NCBI GenBank assembly: GCA_016206405.1
Contig: JACQRQ010000186.1
Location: 1-12,576 of the forward strand
Source of the DNA: Elusimicrobiota bacterium
GTDB taxonomy: Bacteria; Elusimicrobiota; Elusimicrobia; O2-12-FULL-59-9
Reading direction: 5' to 3'
Length of the DNA stretch: 12,576 nucleotides
A model generated the notes under the pieces. The model was not told the origin of the DNA and did not search any database. It saw only the letters and a program-made list of their open reading frames with translations. Below are positions 1 through 6,528 of this stretch, piece by piece. Made by a program: the position numbers and the translations under genes. Positions within the stretch are counted from its first letter, which is position 1, and each line of letters opens with the position of its first letter.

Positions 1-494
1 TCGACGAAGGCGACCAGATCCTTGCGCTCGTTGTCCGGGACCTTGAACTTGTCCAGCGACTTGCCAAACTCCACCAGCATCGCCTGCCATTCCAACTCAG
101 TGATGTTGAGATTGACGTGGCTGTCTTTCATGCTTTTGCCGGTGTAAATGCAGGGACCTCCGGTGACCAGGCAGACCAAGTTGGCGACCTGGAACTTAAG
201 ATAGGCCGCCGGGGAGCGATCCCGTCCTTCGACGATTTTGGGGTTGGCGTTGAGAGTTTCGTTGGAGAGAAGGCGGTCGATGAAGTCGTCAACGACCAGG
301 GTGATGGGCAGAATGCCTCCCAGACGCTCGAATAGCGGTCTGGCGGGCGCGACCTGGCCCTCTGGGGGGGCCGCCACGGCTGCTTTATCTTCCTTTTGCG
401 CCGGCTCAGCGGCCGCCGGGCTGACGAACCAGCCGGCCGCCAGGATGGCGGCCATCAGCGCTGCCGTCTTATAGGTATGCGCGCGATTTTTCAT
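1..494 (-). CDS. Exported group 1 truncated haemoglobin (3' end cut by window edge)
   Basis: A leftward frame opens at ATG 494-492 and runs 164 codons to the edge without a stop. Residues 1-29 look like a Sec signal peptide: basic start (MKNR), hydrophobic core 11-24, and an Ala-rich end (SPAAA) before EP. A short linker rich in Ala, Pro and charged residues follows. From about residue 54 the protein matches group 1 truncated globins: LFERLGG (54-60), VVDDFIDRLL (67-76), the TGGPCIYTG loop (111-119), then SMKDSH with His126 as the expected proximal haem ligand, and SLDKFKVP near the end. In the M. tuberculosis trHbN alignment I make from memory, the distal B10 tyrosine falls on Ile72. The family binds haem and O2 or NO; a periplasmic role is inferred from the signal peptide. 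The ribosome site AGGA (506-503) lies 8 bases upstream. The start overlaps the restored stop of the upstream aminotransferase frame as ATGA, suggesting coupled translation. Confidence 0.9.
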   Translation of the reverse strand, partial: MKNRAHTYKTAALMAAILAAGWFVSPAAAEPAQKEDKAAVAAPPEGQVAPARPLFERLGGILPITLVVDDFIDRLLSNETLNANPKIVEGRDRSPAAYLKFQVANLVCLVTGGPCIYTGKSMKDSHVNLNITELEWQAMLVEFGKSLDKFKVPDNERKDLVAFV

Positions 495-1665
495 TTTTTT
501 ATTCCTCGTGTGTGCGATATGGGATTTGATTCTTGTGAAACCGCGATGCCGGAGCGTAAATTGCAGAATTCGATGATGCTGTCGCAGATGTATTGAATCT
601 GGCTGTCTTGAAGCTCCGGAAAACGGGAAGAGCCAAGACCTCCCGGGCCGCTTTTTCCGCCGCGGGAAAGGATCCTCCATCGAGTCCCAGGGGTTTTGCG
701 ACCGGCTGCTGGTGGGCCGGACAGGGATAGTGCACGGCCGTCGCGACGCCCTTTTTATCCAGAAATTCCTTGAGCGCGTCGCGCCCGGCATGCCGGACGA
801 TGAACTGATGATAGTTGCTTTGCGCCTCGGGAATCTGCCGGACGCAGCGCAGGCCGGGGACGTTTTTGAGCCTCTCGGCATATTTCCGGGCGTTGCGCCT
901 GCGCGCCTCGTTGCGCTGCTCCAGGCGGCGCAATTTCACCGACAGCAGCGCCGCCTGGAAGCTGTCCAGGCGGGCGTTGGTTCCCAAGAGAACGTGGTGA
1001 TAGTGGCCGGCCTCTCCGTGCGAGCGCAGCAGGCGCAAGCGCCCGGCCAAATCGTCATCCTGGGTCACTATGGCTCCCGCGTCGCCCAGGGCGCCCAGAT
1101 TTTTGGTGGGGTAAAAGCTGAAGGCGGCGGCCGAGCCCAAGGCCCCGGCGCGGCGGCCGCGGTAGGTGGAGCCGTGCGCTTGGCAAGCGTCCTCCAGGAC
1201 CCAGAGATTGTTGGACTTGGCGGTTTTCATGATCGGGTCCATGTCCGCCGGCTGCCCGTAGAGGTGGACGGGCAGTATGCCGCGGGTCTTGGGAGATAGA
1301 GCGGCTTCAAGTTTTTGGGGGTCGATGTTGAGCGTTTCCGGGTCAATGTCCACCAATACCGGTTTGCCGCCGGCCCACAGGATGGCCTCGAGAGTCCCGA
1401 AAAAAGTAAAAGGGGTGGTCAACACCTCATCCCCCGGCTCAAGGCCCAAAGCGGTGAGGGCCATCCACAGGGCCGTGGTGCCCGAGTGCACCGCGACGCA
1501 GTGCCGCACGCCCAGGTAAGCGGCGAAGTCTTTTTCGAAGCGCTGGACCGCGGGGCCCAAAATAAATTTCTTATCGTCGAGCACCTGTTGCAGGGCCGCC
1601 TTGATCTCGGAGTCCAGAGGATCGAGCTCCGCCTTCAAATCGATAATCGGTATTTTTTGGTCCAT
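491..1665 (-). pseudogene. DegT/DnrJ/EryC1-type sugar aminotransferase, frameshifted near its C-terminus
   Basis: This is a PLP-dependent aminotransferase acting on keto-sugar nucleotides, probably cytoplasmic. Residues 1-349 are a normal family member: SGTTAL (61-66), LEDACQAHG (157-165) with the PLP-contacting Asp159, and FSFYPTKNLGALGDAG with the Schiff-base lysine at 188. The frame as read continues to a TAA at 499 (388 residues), but after LPVF (346-349) it becomes a Ser/Thr/Ala-rich tail unlike the family. Adding one base at about 616-620 restores ELQDSQIQYICDSI, the expected helix after LPVFPEL, and gives about 391 residues ending in a TGA at 493-491 that overlaps the globin ATG. So one base is missing, either a real mutation or a sequence error. 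The start ATG 1665 has GGAG (1674-1671) five bases upstream. FdtB/QdtB-like 3-keto-sugar aminotransferases are the closest style, but the substrate cannot be assigned. Confidence 0.88.
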
Positions 1666-1691
1666 AAAGGCTCCGGAAAATCGACTCCTCG

Positions 1692-1721
1692 ATTTTATCC
1701 TATTTGCGCCGGATTTGCCAA
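1692..1721 (-). promoter_or_regulatory. Probable sigma-70-type promoter for the aminotransferase-globin pair
   Basis: Leftward TTGGCA (1721-1716, 5 of 6 to TTGACA) and TAAAAT (1697-1692, 5 of 6 to TATAAT) are separated by 18 bases, within the 84-bp gap between two same-strand genes. Transcription would start near 1685, giving a leader of about 20 bases that includes the GGAG ribosome site. This suggests the aminotransferase and globin can be transcribed apart from the two upstream methyltransferases. Confidence 0.5.
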
Positions 1722-1749
1722 TGCCGGGCCGGGCGCCTGACTTCGCGCC

Positions 1750-2640
1750 TCAGCCGGCCTGTTTCTGCGCGGCGAAATGAAAGCTCAAAACTCCCAGGTC
1801 CTCGTCCGGGATGCTTCCGAAAGCCGGATGCAGCCGGGGCCGGGCCTCCCGCAGCTCCTCGGTGGAGGCGGCGGCCCGCACGTCGAGCCGGGTGAGGTTG
1901 AAGCGGTTTTGAGCCAGCAGCTGCCGGTAGCGCGGCAGGCGTTCGCGGTTCGGGCTTCCGCGAAAAGCGTGCATGGCGGTCCAAAGACCGGGAGAGAAGG
2001 ACAAGAACTTGAAAGGCCGGCCCGGATAAAGGCCGTGATCCGACAGGTCCACGACATGCACCATGCTTCCCCCGGGCCCGCAGGCGGCGCCCATCCGGGC
2101 GAAGACGCGGGCGAGGTCGCGGACATGCTCAAGGACGGCCTGGCTCATGAGGAGGTCGGCCGGCTCGCTCAATTGGAAGCTCTCCGCCGGCTCGCGCAAG
2201 ACCTGGATGCGCTCCGGCGCAAGCCGGAAGCGTCCTCCTTCCCGGCTCAGCAGCGCCTCCAAACGGCGGCGGGGAGGACCTTGCAGAGAATCCAGGAGAA
2301 GGGCGTACATCGCGGAGTTTTTTTCCGTGTCGAGCCTGAAGGCGAAGCGGTCCACGGCGACGTAGCTCCGGGCTCCGTGGGCCAGGCACAACAGCCCCGT
2401 CGCCAAAGTGTCGCCGGGTCCAAGCTCGACCACCCGTTTGTCCCGCAGCGCGGCTTCAGGATCGCCGGCGCCCAGGGCTTTGAGGTGGCCTTCAAAAACT
2501 TCCCGGCAATAGCTTAGTATTTCCTCGGGGGCCTGCTCTCCCTGCCCGCGGCCGGTATGTCCTCTCAGGCGCGTCACGAGGGTGGGAAAGGCTCCCTTGA
2601 TCAGGTTTTTGGCCACCTCTTTGCCGACGTGCAGGAACAT
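1750..2640 (-). CDS. Class I SAM-dependent methyltransferase
   Basis: A 296-residue protein with a Rossmann-type SAM fold. The SAM-binding motif I is VVELGPGDTLATG (70-82), the motif II acidic position is VAVDRF (94-99), and the region around DLLMSQAVLEHVRDL (162-176) matches the usual motif IV and following helix. The later VHVVDLSDHG (194-203) and the Trp/Arg-rich stretch 210-245 resemble methyltransferases found in polysaccharide clusters. The frame is open far upstream into the neighbouring gene, but I place the start at ATG 2640: the protein becomes family-like only from there, and earlier residues overlap the upstream coding sequence. It starts 41 bases after the upstream methyltransferase stop, so the two are probably co-transcribed. 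I see no clear Shine-Dalgarno sequence. The methyl acceptor is unknown; a sugar or glycolipid is inferred from context. Confidence 0.85.
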   Translation of the reverse strand: MFLHVGKEVAKNLIKGAFPTLVTRLRGHTGRGQGEQAPEEILSYCREVFEGHLKALGAGDPEAALRDKRVVELGPGDTLATGLLCLAHGARSYVAVDRFAFRLDTEKNSAMYALLLDSLQGPPRRRLEALLSREGGRFRLAPERIQVLREPAESFQLSEPADLLMSQAVLEHVRDLARVFARMGAACGPGGSMVHVVDLSDHGLYPGRPFKFLSFSPGLWTAMHAFRGSPNRERLPRYRQLLAQNRFNLTRLDVRAAASTEELREARPRLHPAFGSIPDEDLGVLSFHFAAQKQAG

Positions 2641-2681
2641 AAAGGGTTGAAGGGCGGATGCGGAAAAAGCCCGGCCGGCGG

Positions 2682-3413
2682 TTAAGGCAACGCTTTTTTC
2701 CGTCCTACGGCGATCACGGAAATGCCCATGGGAGGGCGCAGGCATGATTCCGTCCACCGCAAAAGGGGGACGAAGCGGTCCATGAAAGACATTTCTGAGG
2801 AGGATTGGACCCGGATCTTGAGAACCTTTCCCCAGAAAAACCACTGAAACATTCCCATTATATTCAGGTAATAGAGGTCCACTATTTCAAAGCCGGTCTG
2901 GGTCAGCTTCAGACCGAGCTCCTTTTTGGCGTAGCGGCGGTAATGGCCGCTGGTTTCGTCCACGCTGCCGTAAAGCCATTGAAAGGCCGGAACTTGGAGT
3001 ATCGCTTTGCCGCCCGGGACGAGAAGCGCGTGAAATTGGCGCAGGGTCGCAAGGTCCTCCCGGACATGTTCCAGGACGTTCAAGCAGACGATGGTATCGA
3101 ATTGCCTGGACTTGTGGCTCATAAGCTTCGGATCGTCTATGGACAGGCTGTCCGTCGCCAAGCCGTTGTGGCGCCCCAGCTCTTTTTTGGCCGACTCCGC
3201 ATAGGCGGGATCGATATCCACCGCCAAAACCTTGCCGTGCCGCAAAAGGCGCTGAGTGAAAGTGCCCACGCCGCAACCGGCCTCCAAAATGGATTGACCC
3301 AAGTGGGGCTCCAGGCATGAAAAAATCCAGTCGTTGTACCGGGGCATGGCATGCCTCATCATTTCCAAGTTTTCGTGGGCGGTATAAATTTGCGGAGAGG
3401 TTTTTGACGACAT
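2682..3413 (-). CDS. Class I SAM-dependent methyltransferase (methyltransferase 11/12 type)
   Basis: A 243-residue cytoplasmic methyltransferase. SAM motif I is ILEAGCGVGTFTQRLL (42-57), the ribose-binding acidic motif is VLAVDIDP (62-69), and DTIVCLNVLEHVRED (106-120) is motif IV with the typical LEH. The post-motif strand is LVPGGKAILQVPAF (131-144). The sequence SVDETSGHYRRY (150-161) followed by KKEL is characteristic of a subgroup common in surface polysaccharide loci. The hydrophobic stretch 180-198 (YYLNIMGMFQWFFWGK) may let it sit at the membrane. It is the first gene of the leftward unit and faces the GT39 gene across 92 bp. The ATG at 3413 lies only 11 bases from a perfect TATAAT, with a weak GAGG between, so the leader must be very short. 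Substrate unknown. Confidence 0.88.
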   Translation of the reverse strand: MSSKTSPQIYTAHENLEMMRHAMPRYNDWIFSCLEPHLGQSILEAGCGVGTFTQRLLRHGKVLAVDIDPAYAESAKKELGRHNGLATDSLSIDDPKLMSHKSRQFDTIVCLNVLEHVREDLATLRQFHALLVPGGKAILQVPAFQWLYGSVDETSGHYRRYAKKELGLKLTQTGFEIVDLYYLNIMGMFQWFFWGKVLKIRVQSSSEMSFMDRFVPLLRWTESCLRPPMGISVIAVGRKKALP

Positions 3414-3424
3414 AGAATTGCCTC

Positions 3425-3430
3425 ATTATA
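3425..3430 (-). promoter_or_regulatory. -10 element (TATAAT) of the leftward methyltransferase unit
   Basis: A perfect TATAAT reads leftward at 3430-3425, inside the divergent region. The hexamer at the usual -35 distance (TGGAGG with a 17-base spacer) is poor. A start about 7 bases downstream would leave a leader of roughly 5 bases before the ATG at 3413. The same nine-base core GGTATAATG occurs ahead of the gene starting at 12452. Confidence 0.5.
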
Positions 3431-3453
3431 CCGCATTTCCAACCTCGCCTCCA

Positions 3454-3469
3454 CCGCGGCTTGCCGCGG
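3454..3469. promoter_or_regulatory. 16-bp GC palindrome in the divergent promoter region (candidate operator)
   Basis: CCGCGGC at 3454-3460 and its exact reverse complement GCCGCGG at 3463-3469 are separated by TT. The palindrome lies 23 bp from the leftward TATAAT (3425-3430) and 24 bp from the rightward TAAAAT (3494-3499), so it sits over the -35 zone of both promoters, neither of which has a good -35 box. It could be a shared regulator site; a simple GC-rich chance repeat cannot be excluded. Confidence 0.35.
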
Positions 3470-3493
3470 CTGTCGCGGGGGATGCAATTTAGG

Positions 3494-3499
3494 TAAAAT
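3494..3499 (+). promoter_or_regulatory. -10-like element (TAAAAT) of the rightward glycosyltransferase unit
   Basis: TAAAAT at 3494-3499 is 5 of 6 to the -10 consensus. The hexamer at -35 distance (TGTCGC) is poor. A start 6-8 bases downstream would fall on or beside the GTG start codon at 3506, which would make the message leaderless. Confidence 0.4.
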
Positions 3500-3505
3500 C
3501 GGAGC

Positions 3506-5281
3506 GTGACCCCGGAGAGTCCTTTCACTCCCAAGCCATCTTTTCCCCCGGCCGAGCCTGTCCGGGCCAAGCGCGCTTCGGCGGCGGCTCTGGCCGCCGT
3601 GCTGCTTGTCGGAGTCGTGACAGGGCTGTGGGGAATACGCTGGGGATTGCCCGGGCGGGCCAGGCTGCGGGCGTTTCCGGAAAGTCTCCGGCTGGATCCG
3701 CAGGCGTCTCAAAGGTTCGCCGAGTCCTGGGAAAAACTTTATCAAGAAATCCGGCGCGCTCACAGCGAGATGCATTCTGAGGAGCCGGTCACTTATGTCA
3801 AGGGAGTCGAGGAGTTTTCCCCGGGCTGGAATTTTCCACCAGGCAATCTCGTCAATTCCTACCGCGCGCTGCTGCTGCAATCGGAAAATCCCGATGAAAA
3901 AAAATCCTTTATCATCCTCTCCCAAATGCGGCCGTGGAGGCTGGAGTTCAAGCCCCTCTATGTTCAATACGGCGGCAGCTTCATTTACCCGCTGGGGGCG
4001 TTTGTGAAGGCGGCATCCTGGCTGGGAGGGTTCGCCGTCGTTCCCGATATCCGGCATTACTTGACGCATCCTGAGGATATGGGGAGCGCTTACCTGTGCG
4101 GCCGGCTCTTCATGCTGGTTTTTCAGTTGGGCAGCCTATGGGTTCTCTACGACTTGGGCCGCCGGCTTGCGGGATGGCGCGCGGGCCTGTGCGCGGCGCT
4201 TTTTTTCGCCCTGAGCCCCATCGTCGCGGTAAATTCCCACATCATCAAGCCCCATTGTTACGCGGCGTTTTGGTGTCTGGCGGCCGCGCGCTACGCGCTT
4301 CTGGCGTTGACGAAGGGAGGGTGGCGTGAATACCTCCTTTGCGGTCTTTGCTTGGGCGTCGCGATGGGGGCCAACTTCACCTTTTTGGCGTTCACTTCGA
4401 TTCTTCCATGGCTTTGGTGGTGGCGATGGAAGTCGGGAGCGGCGGCGCCGGAAGAAATACGGCGCGCAGCAGCGGCGTTAATCGCCGCCGCCGCCGTCTG
4501 CCTGCTGCTCAATCCCTACCTCCTGTTGAGCTACCGCGATTTCGCCTGGGAGATGGCGTATGCGCGCCGGAGCGGATGGAGCCTGGCGAATATGGCCACG
4601 GTCCTGAGCGAACTCTTCAATGGGATGGGGCCGGCAGTCTCGATGCTTTCGCTTTTGGGCTTGGCCGCGGCCTTTAGAGCGGGCCAGGCCAAACGCTTTC
4701 TGGCGCTCCTTTTTGTGGGGACGTTTTTCATTCTTTGGATGGTGTTGGCCCAATTCAGCGGCGGCTTCGTGACGATGTCCAGGTACTACTATCCCTGCGT
4801 AGGTTTGGCTTGTCTCATCGCCGCCATAGGCATCACGGAGCCCTGGCCTCGCGCGGCGAAAATCGCGGTTCTGTCGCTCGCTTTGGCGGACGGCGGCCTG
4901 AGATGCGTCACCCATCTCGAGAACATGCGGCTTGGCTCGGGTCCCCGTTCGACGCGTTTTGAGGCCGCCGCGTGGATCGACAGCCACATACCGCCCGGCG
5001 CCAGCGTGGGGCTCACGCGCTACCCGCAGCCGGCGCATACGCCCCCGTTTCGTTACGACCTCTACCGCCTGATGGTCTTTGAAAGTCCCGGGCATCTCGC
5101 GCCGGGTCGCGAGCCTGAGTACATCGTTGTCGATGAGGAGTCCCGTCCCATCCTGCAGGAATGGGGGAAGGGCAGATATGTCGAGTTCCGGGCGTTTCGG
5201 CCTCTGAGCTTGGGCTGGGCGCGAGTTCTGGACAGCAGTTTTTATGCCAATGCCGGCATCTATGTCTATAAGCGCCTTTGA
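3506..5281 (+). CDS. GT39/ArnT-type integral membrane glycosyltransferase
   Basis: A 591-residue polytopic protein of the GT-C fold type (dolichyl-P-mannose:protein mannosyltransferase/ArnT relatives). Residues 1-23 are cytoplasmic and Pro-rich; the first membrane helix is 24-43. A large loop at about 44-150 corresponds to the catalytic first external loop, with YVQYGGSFIYPLGAF (152-166) after it. Further hydrophobic segments lie near 200-218, 222-242, 250-268, 275-304, 320-341, 375-390, 396-417 and 425-442. NSHIIKPHCYAAF (243-255) is a conserved-looking stretch of these proteins. The soluble C-terminal part (480-591) is probably on the outer face. The family uses polyprenyl-phosphate sugars as donors; donor and acceptor here are unknown. 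The start is GTG 3506; GGAG lies just one base before it, too close for a normal ribosome site, and no better in-frame start precedes the first helix. First gene of a three-gene unit, 22 bases before the next. Confidence 0.85.
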   Translation: MTPESPFTPKPSFPPAEPVRAKRASAAALAAVLLVGVVTGLWGIRWGLPGRARLRAFPESLRLDPQASQRFAESWEKLYQEIRRAHSEMHSEEPVTYVKGVEEFSPGWNFPPGNLVNSYRALLLQSENPDEKKSFIILSQMRPWRLEFKPLYVQYGGSFIYPLGAFVKAASWLGGFAVVPDIRHYLTHPEDMGSAYLCGRLFMLVFQLGSLWVLYDLGRRLAGWRAGLCAALFFALSPIVAVNSHIIKPHCYAAFWCLAAARYALLALTKGGWREYLLCGLCLGVAMGANFTFLAFTSILPWLWWWRWKSGAAAPEEIRRAAAALIAAAAVCLLLNPYLLLSYRDFAWEMAYARRSGWSLANMATVLSELFNGMGPAVSMLSLLGLAAAFRAGQAKRFLALLFVGTFFILWMVLAQFSGGFVTMSRYYYPCVGLACLIAAIGITEPWPRAAKIAVLSLALADGGLRCVTHLENMRLGSGPRSTRFEAAAWIDSHIPPGASVGLTRYPQPAHTPPFRYDLYRLMVFESPGHLAPGREPEYIVVDEESRPILQEWGKGRYVEFRAFRPLSLGWARVLDSSFYANAGIYVYKRL

Positions 5282-5290
5282 CCGGCCGGT

Positions 5291-5296
5291 GGGAGG
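5291..5296 (+). promoter_or_regulatory. Strong ribosome binding site (GGGAGG)
   Basis: GGGAGG sits seven bases before ATG 5304 and fixes the start of the GT2 gene. It is the clearest Shine-Dalgarno sequence in the window. Confidence 0.7.
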
Positions 5297-5303
5297 ATTC
5301 TAA

Positions 5304-6524
5304 ATGTCGGCCGATGGAAAGATATTTTCAATCGTCATACCCGCCTATAACGAGGAAAAGTCGGTGCAGGACATCCTGGGGCGCTGCTTGGCGGCCGCGG
5401 AAAAACTGAAATCGGCCGGACTCGGCATATCGGATGTGGAGGTGTTGCTGGTCAACGACGGTTCCACGGACAAGACCGAGGAGTTTGCCCTATCGGTGCA
5501 GGGCGTTCGGGTCCTGACGCATGCGCGCAACCGCGGTTACGGAGCGGCCATAAAGACCGGCTTCGCGCAGGCCAAGGGGCATCTCTTGGGCTTCCTCGAC
5601 GCCGACGGAACCTGCGATCCGGAATTCTTCGGGAATCTCATCGGCCTTGCCGTGAAGGACGGGCTGGATGTGGCCGTCGGATCGCGCATGCACCCGGACA
5701 GCCGGATGCCGCCGGTCCGGATCGTCGGGAACTGGGCCTTCCGGACGCTGGTCAACGTGATAGGGTCTTCCTCGGTGACGGACATCGCCAGCGGGATGCG
5801 CGTCGTGCGCCGCGCGGCGCTGCAACGAATCTACCCGCTGCCCAACGGCCTCAATTTCACCCCGGCGATGAGCGTGCGCGCGATTCTCGACCGGCGCATC
5901 CGCATCGGGGAGATTCCCATGCCCTACCGGGAACGCGTCGGCCGTTCCAAGCTGAGCGTCGTCCGGGACGGGCTGCGATTTCTGGGAATCATCCTCGACA
6001 CCTCCGTAACCTACCGGCCGCGCTTTTTTTTCTGGACGGCGGCTTGCGCGGCGGTCTTGGCGGCGCTCTGGGCGTTGACGTTCTCCTGGGGCGCGCCGTC
6101 AACGCCGTTGGGCCACTACCTGCGCTACGAGCGGCTTGAGGACTGGATGATTTTTCGCATCATCCTGGTGACCTGGTGCCTGTCGGTCGCGGCTTTCCTC
6201 GGCGCCGCGGGGGTCGCGGCCCAGTCGTTGGCGGATGTCGTCAACGGGGAGGATCCGCGCAACTACGGCGGTTGGTTTTTGGCGGCAGGCGCCTTGAGCT
6301 GGGCGGCGAGCCTATTTTTTAGCCGGCGCCTGCTGAGCTCCTACTTCTCGACGGGAACCATACCCAACGACTATTGGGTTTTCCCGCTGGTCGGAACTCT
6401 CTTCGCGCTCATCGGCGTCGAGTTTATCGCCTTTGCCCTGATGGCGCGCATGGCCCGCCTGCTGCGCGAGCGGGATCGGGAGCGAAGTCTTGCCGAATAT
6501 CAAGTTGAGTCGGGCATAAGGTAA
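5304..6524 (+). CDS. GT2 polyprenyl-phosphate-sugar synthase-like glycosyltransferase with C-terminal membrane domain
   Basis: A 406-residue protein. The N-terminal GT-A catalytic domain (about 8-210) opens with FSIVIPAYNEE (8-18), has the nucleotide-binding VNDGSTDKT (50-58), the metal-binding DAD at 99-101 in FLDADGTCDP, and the acceptor-side stretch VTDIASGMRVVRR (158-170). YRERVGRSKLSVVRDGLRF (208-226) is the usual link of DPM1/GtrB-like enzymes to the membrane. Four hydrophobic segments follow near 241-260, 284-306, 323-340 and 358-382, ending in a basic cytoplasmic tail. Family members transfer a sugar from a nucleotide donor to polyprenyl phosphate. Placement between two GT39-type genes suggests it supplies the lipid-linked donor for them (inference). 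It ends four bases before the next gene. The donor sugar cannot be read from the sequence. Confidence 0.9.
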   Translation: MSADGKIFSIVIPAYNEEKSVQDILGRCLAAAEKLKSAGLGISDVEVLLVNDGSTDKTEEFALSVQGVRVLTHARNRGYGAAIKTGFAQAKGHLLGFLDADGTCDPEFFGNLIGLAVKDGLDVAVGSRMHPDSRMPPVRIVGNWAFRTLVNVIGSSSVTDIASGMRVVRRAALQRIYPLPNGLNFTPAMSVRAILDRRIRIGEIPMPYRERVGRSKLSVVRDGLRFLGIILDTSVTYRPRFFFWTAACAAVLAALWALTFSWGAPSTPLGHYLRYERLEDWMIFRIILVTWCLSVAAFLGAAGVAAQSLADVVNGEDPRNYGGWFLAAGALSWAASLFFSRRLLSSYFSTGTIPNDYWVFPLVGTLFALIGVEFIAFALMARMARLLRERDRERSLAEYQVESGIR

Positions 6525-6528
6525 AGGC

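Noticed and set aside
712..1299. Rightward open frame opposite the aminotransferase
   Set aside because: Antisense shadow of a gene with an intact PLP-lysine motif and family alignment over 349 residues.
1777..2517. Long rightward open frame opposite the second methyltransferase
   Set aside because: Antisense shadow produced by high GC; its protein has no recognisable motif, while the other strand has a full SAM-binding fold.
2641..2844. N-terminal extension of the second methyltransferase
   Set aside because: It overlaps the upstream methyltransferase in another frame and has no family resemblance.
4478..5095. Leftward open frame within the first GT39 gene
   Set aside because: Arg/Gln/His-rich antisense translation with no domain; the sense strand encodes membrane helices.
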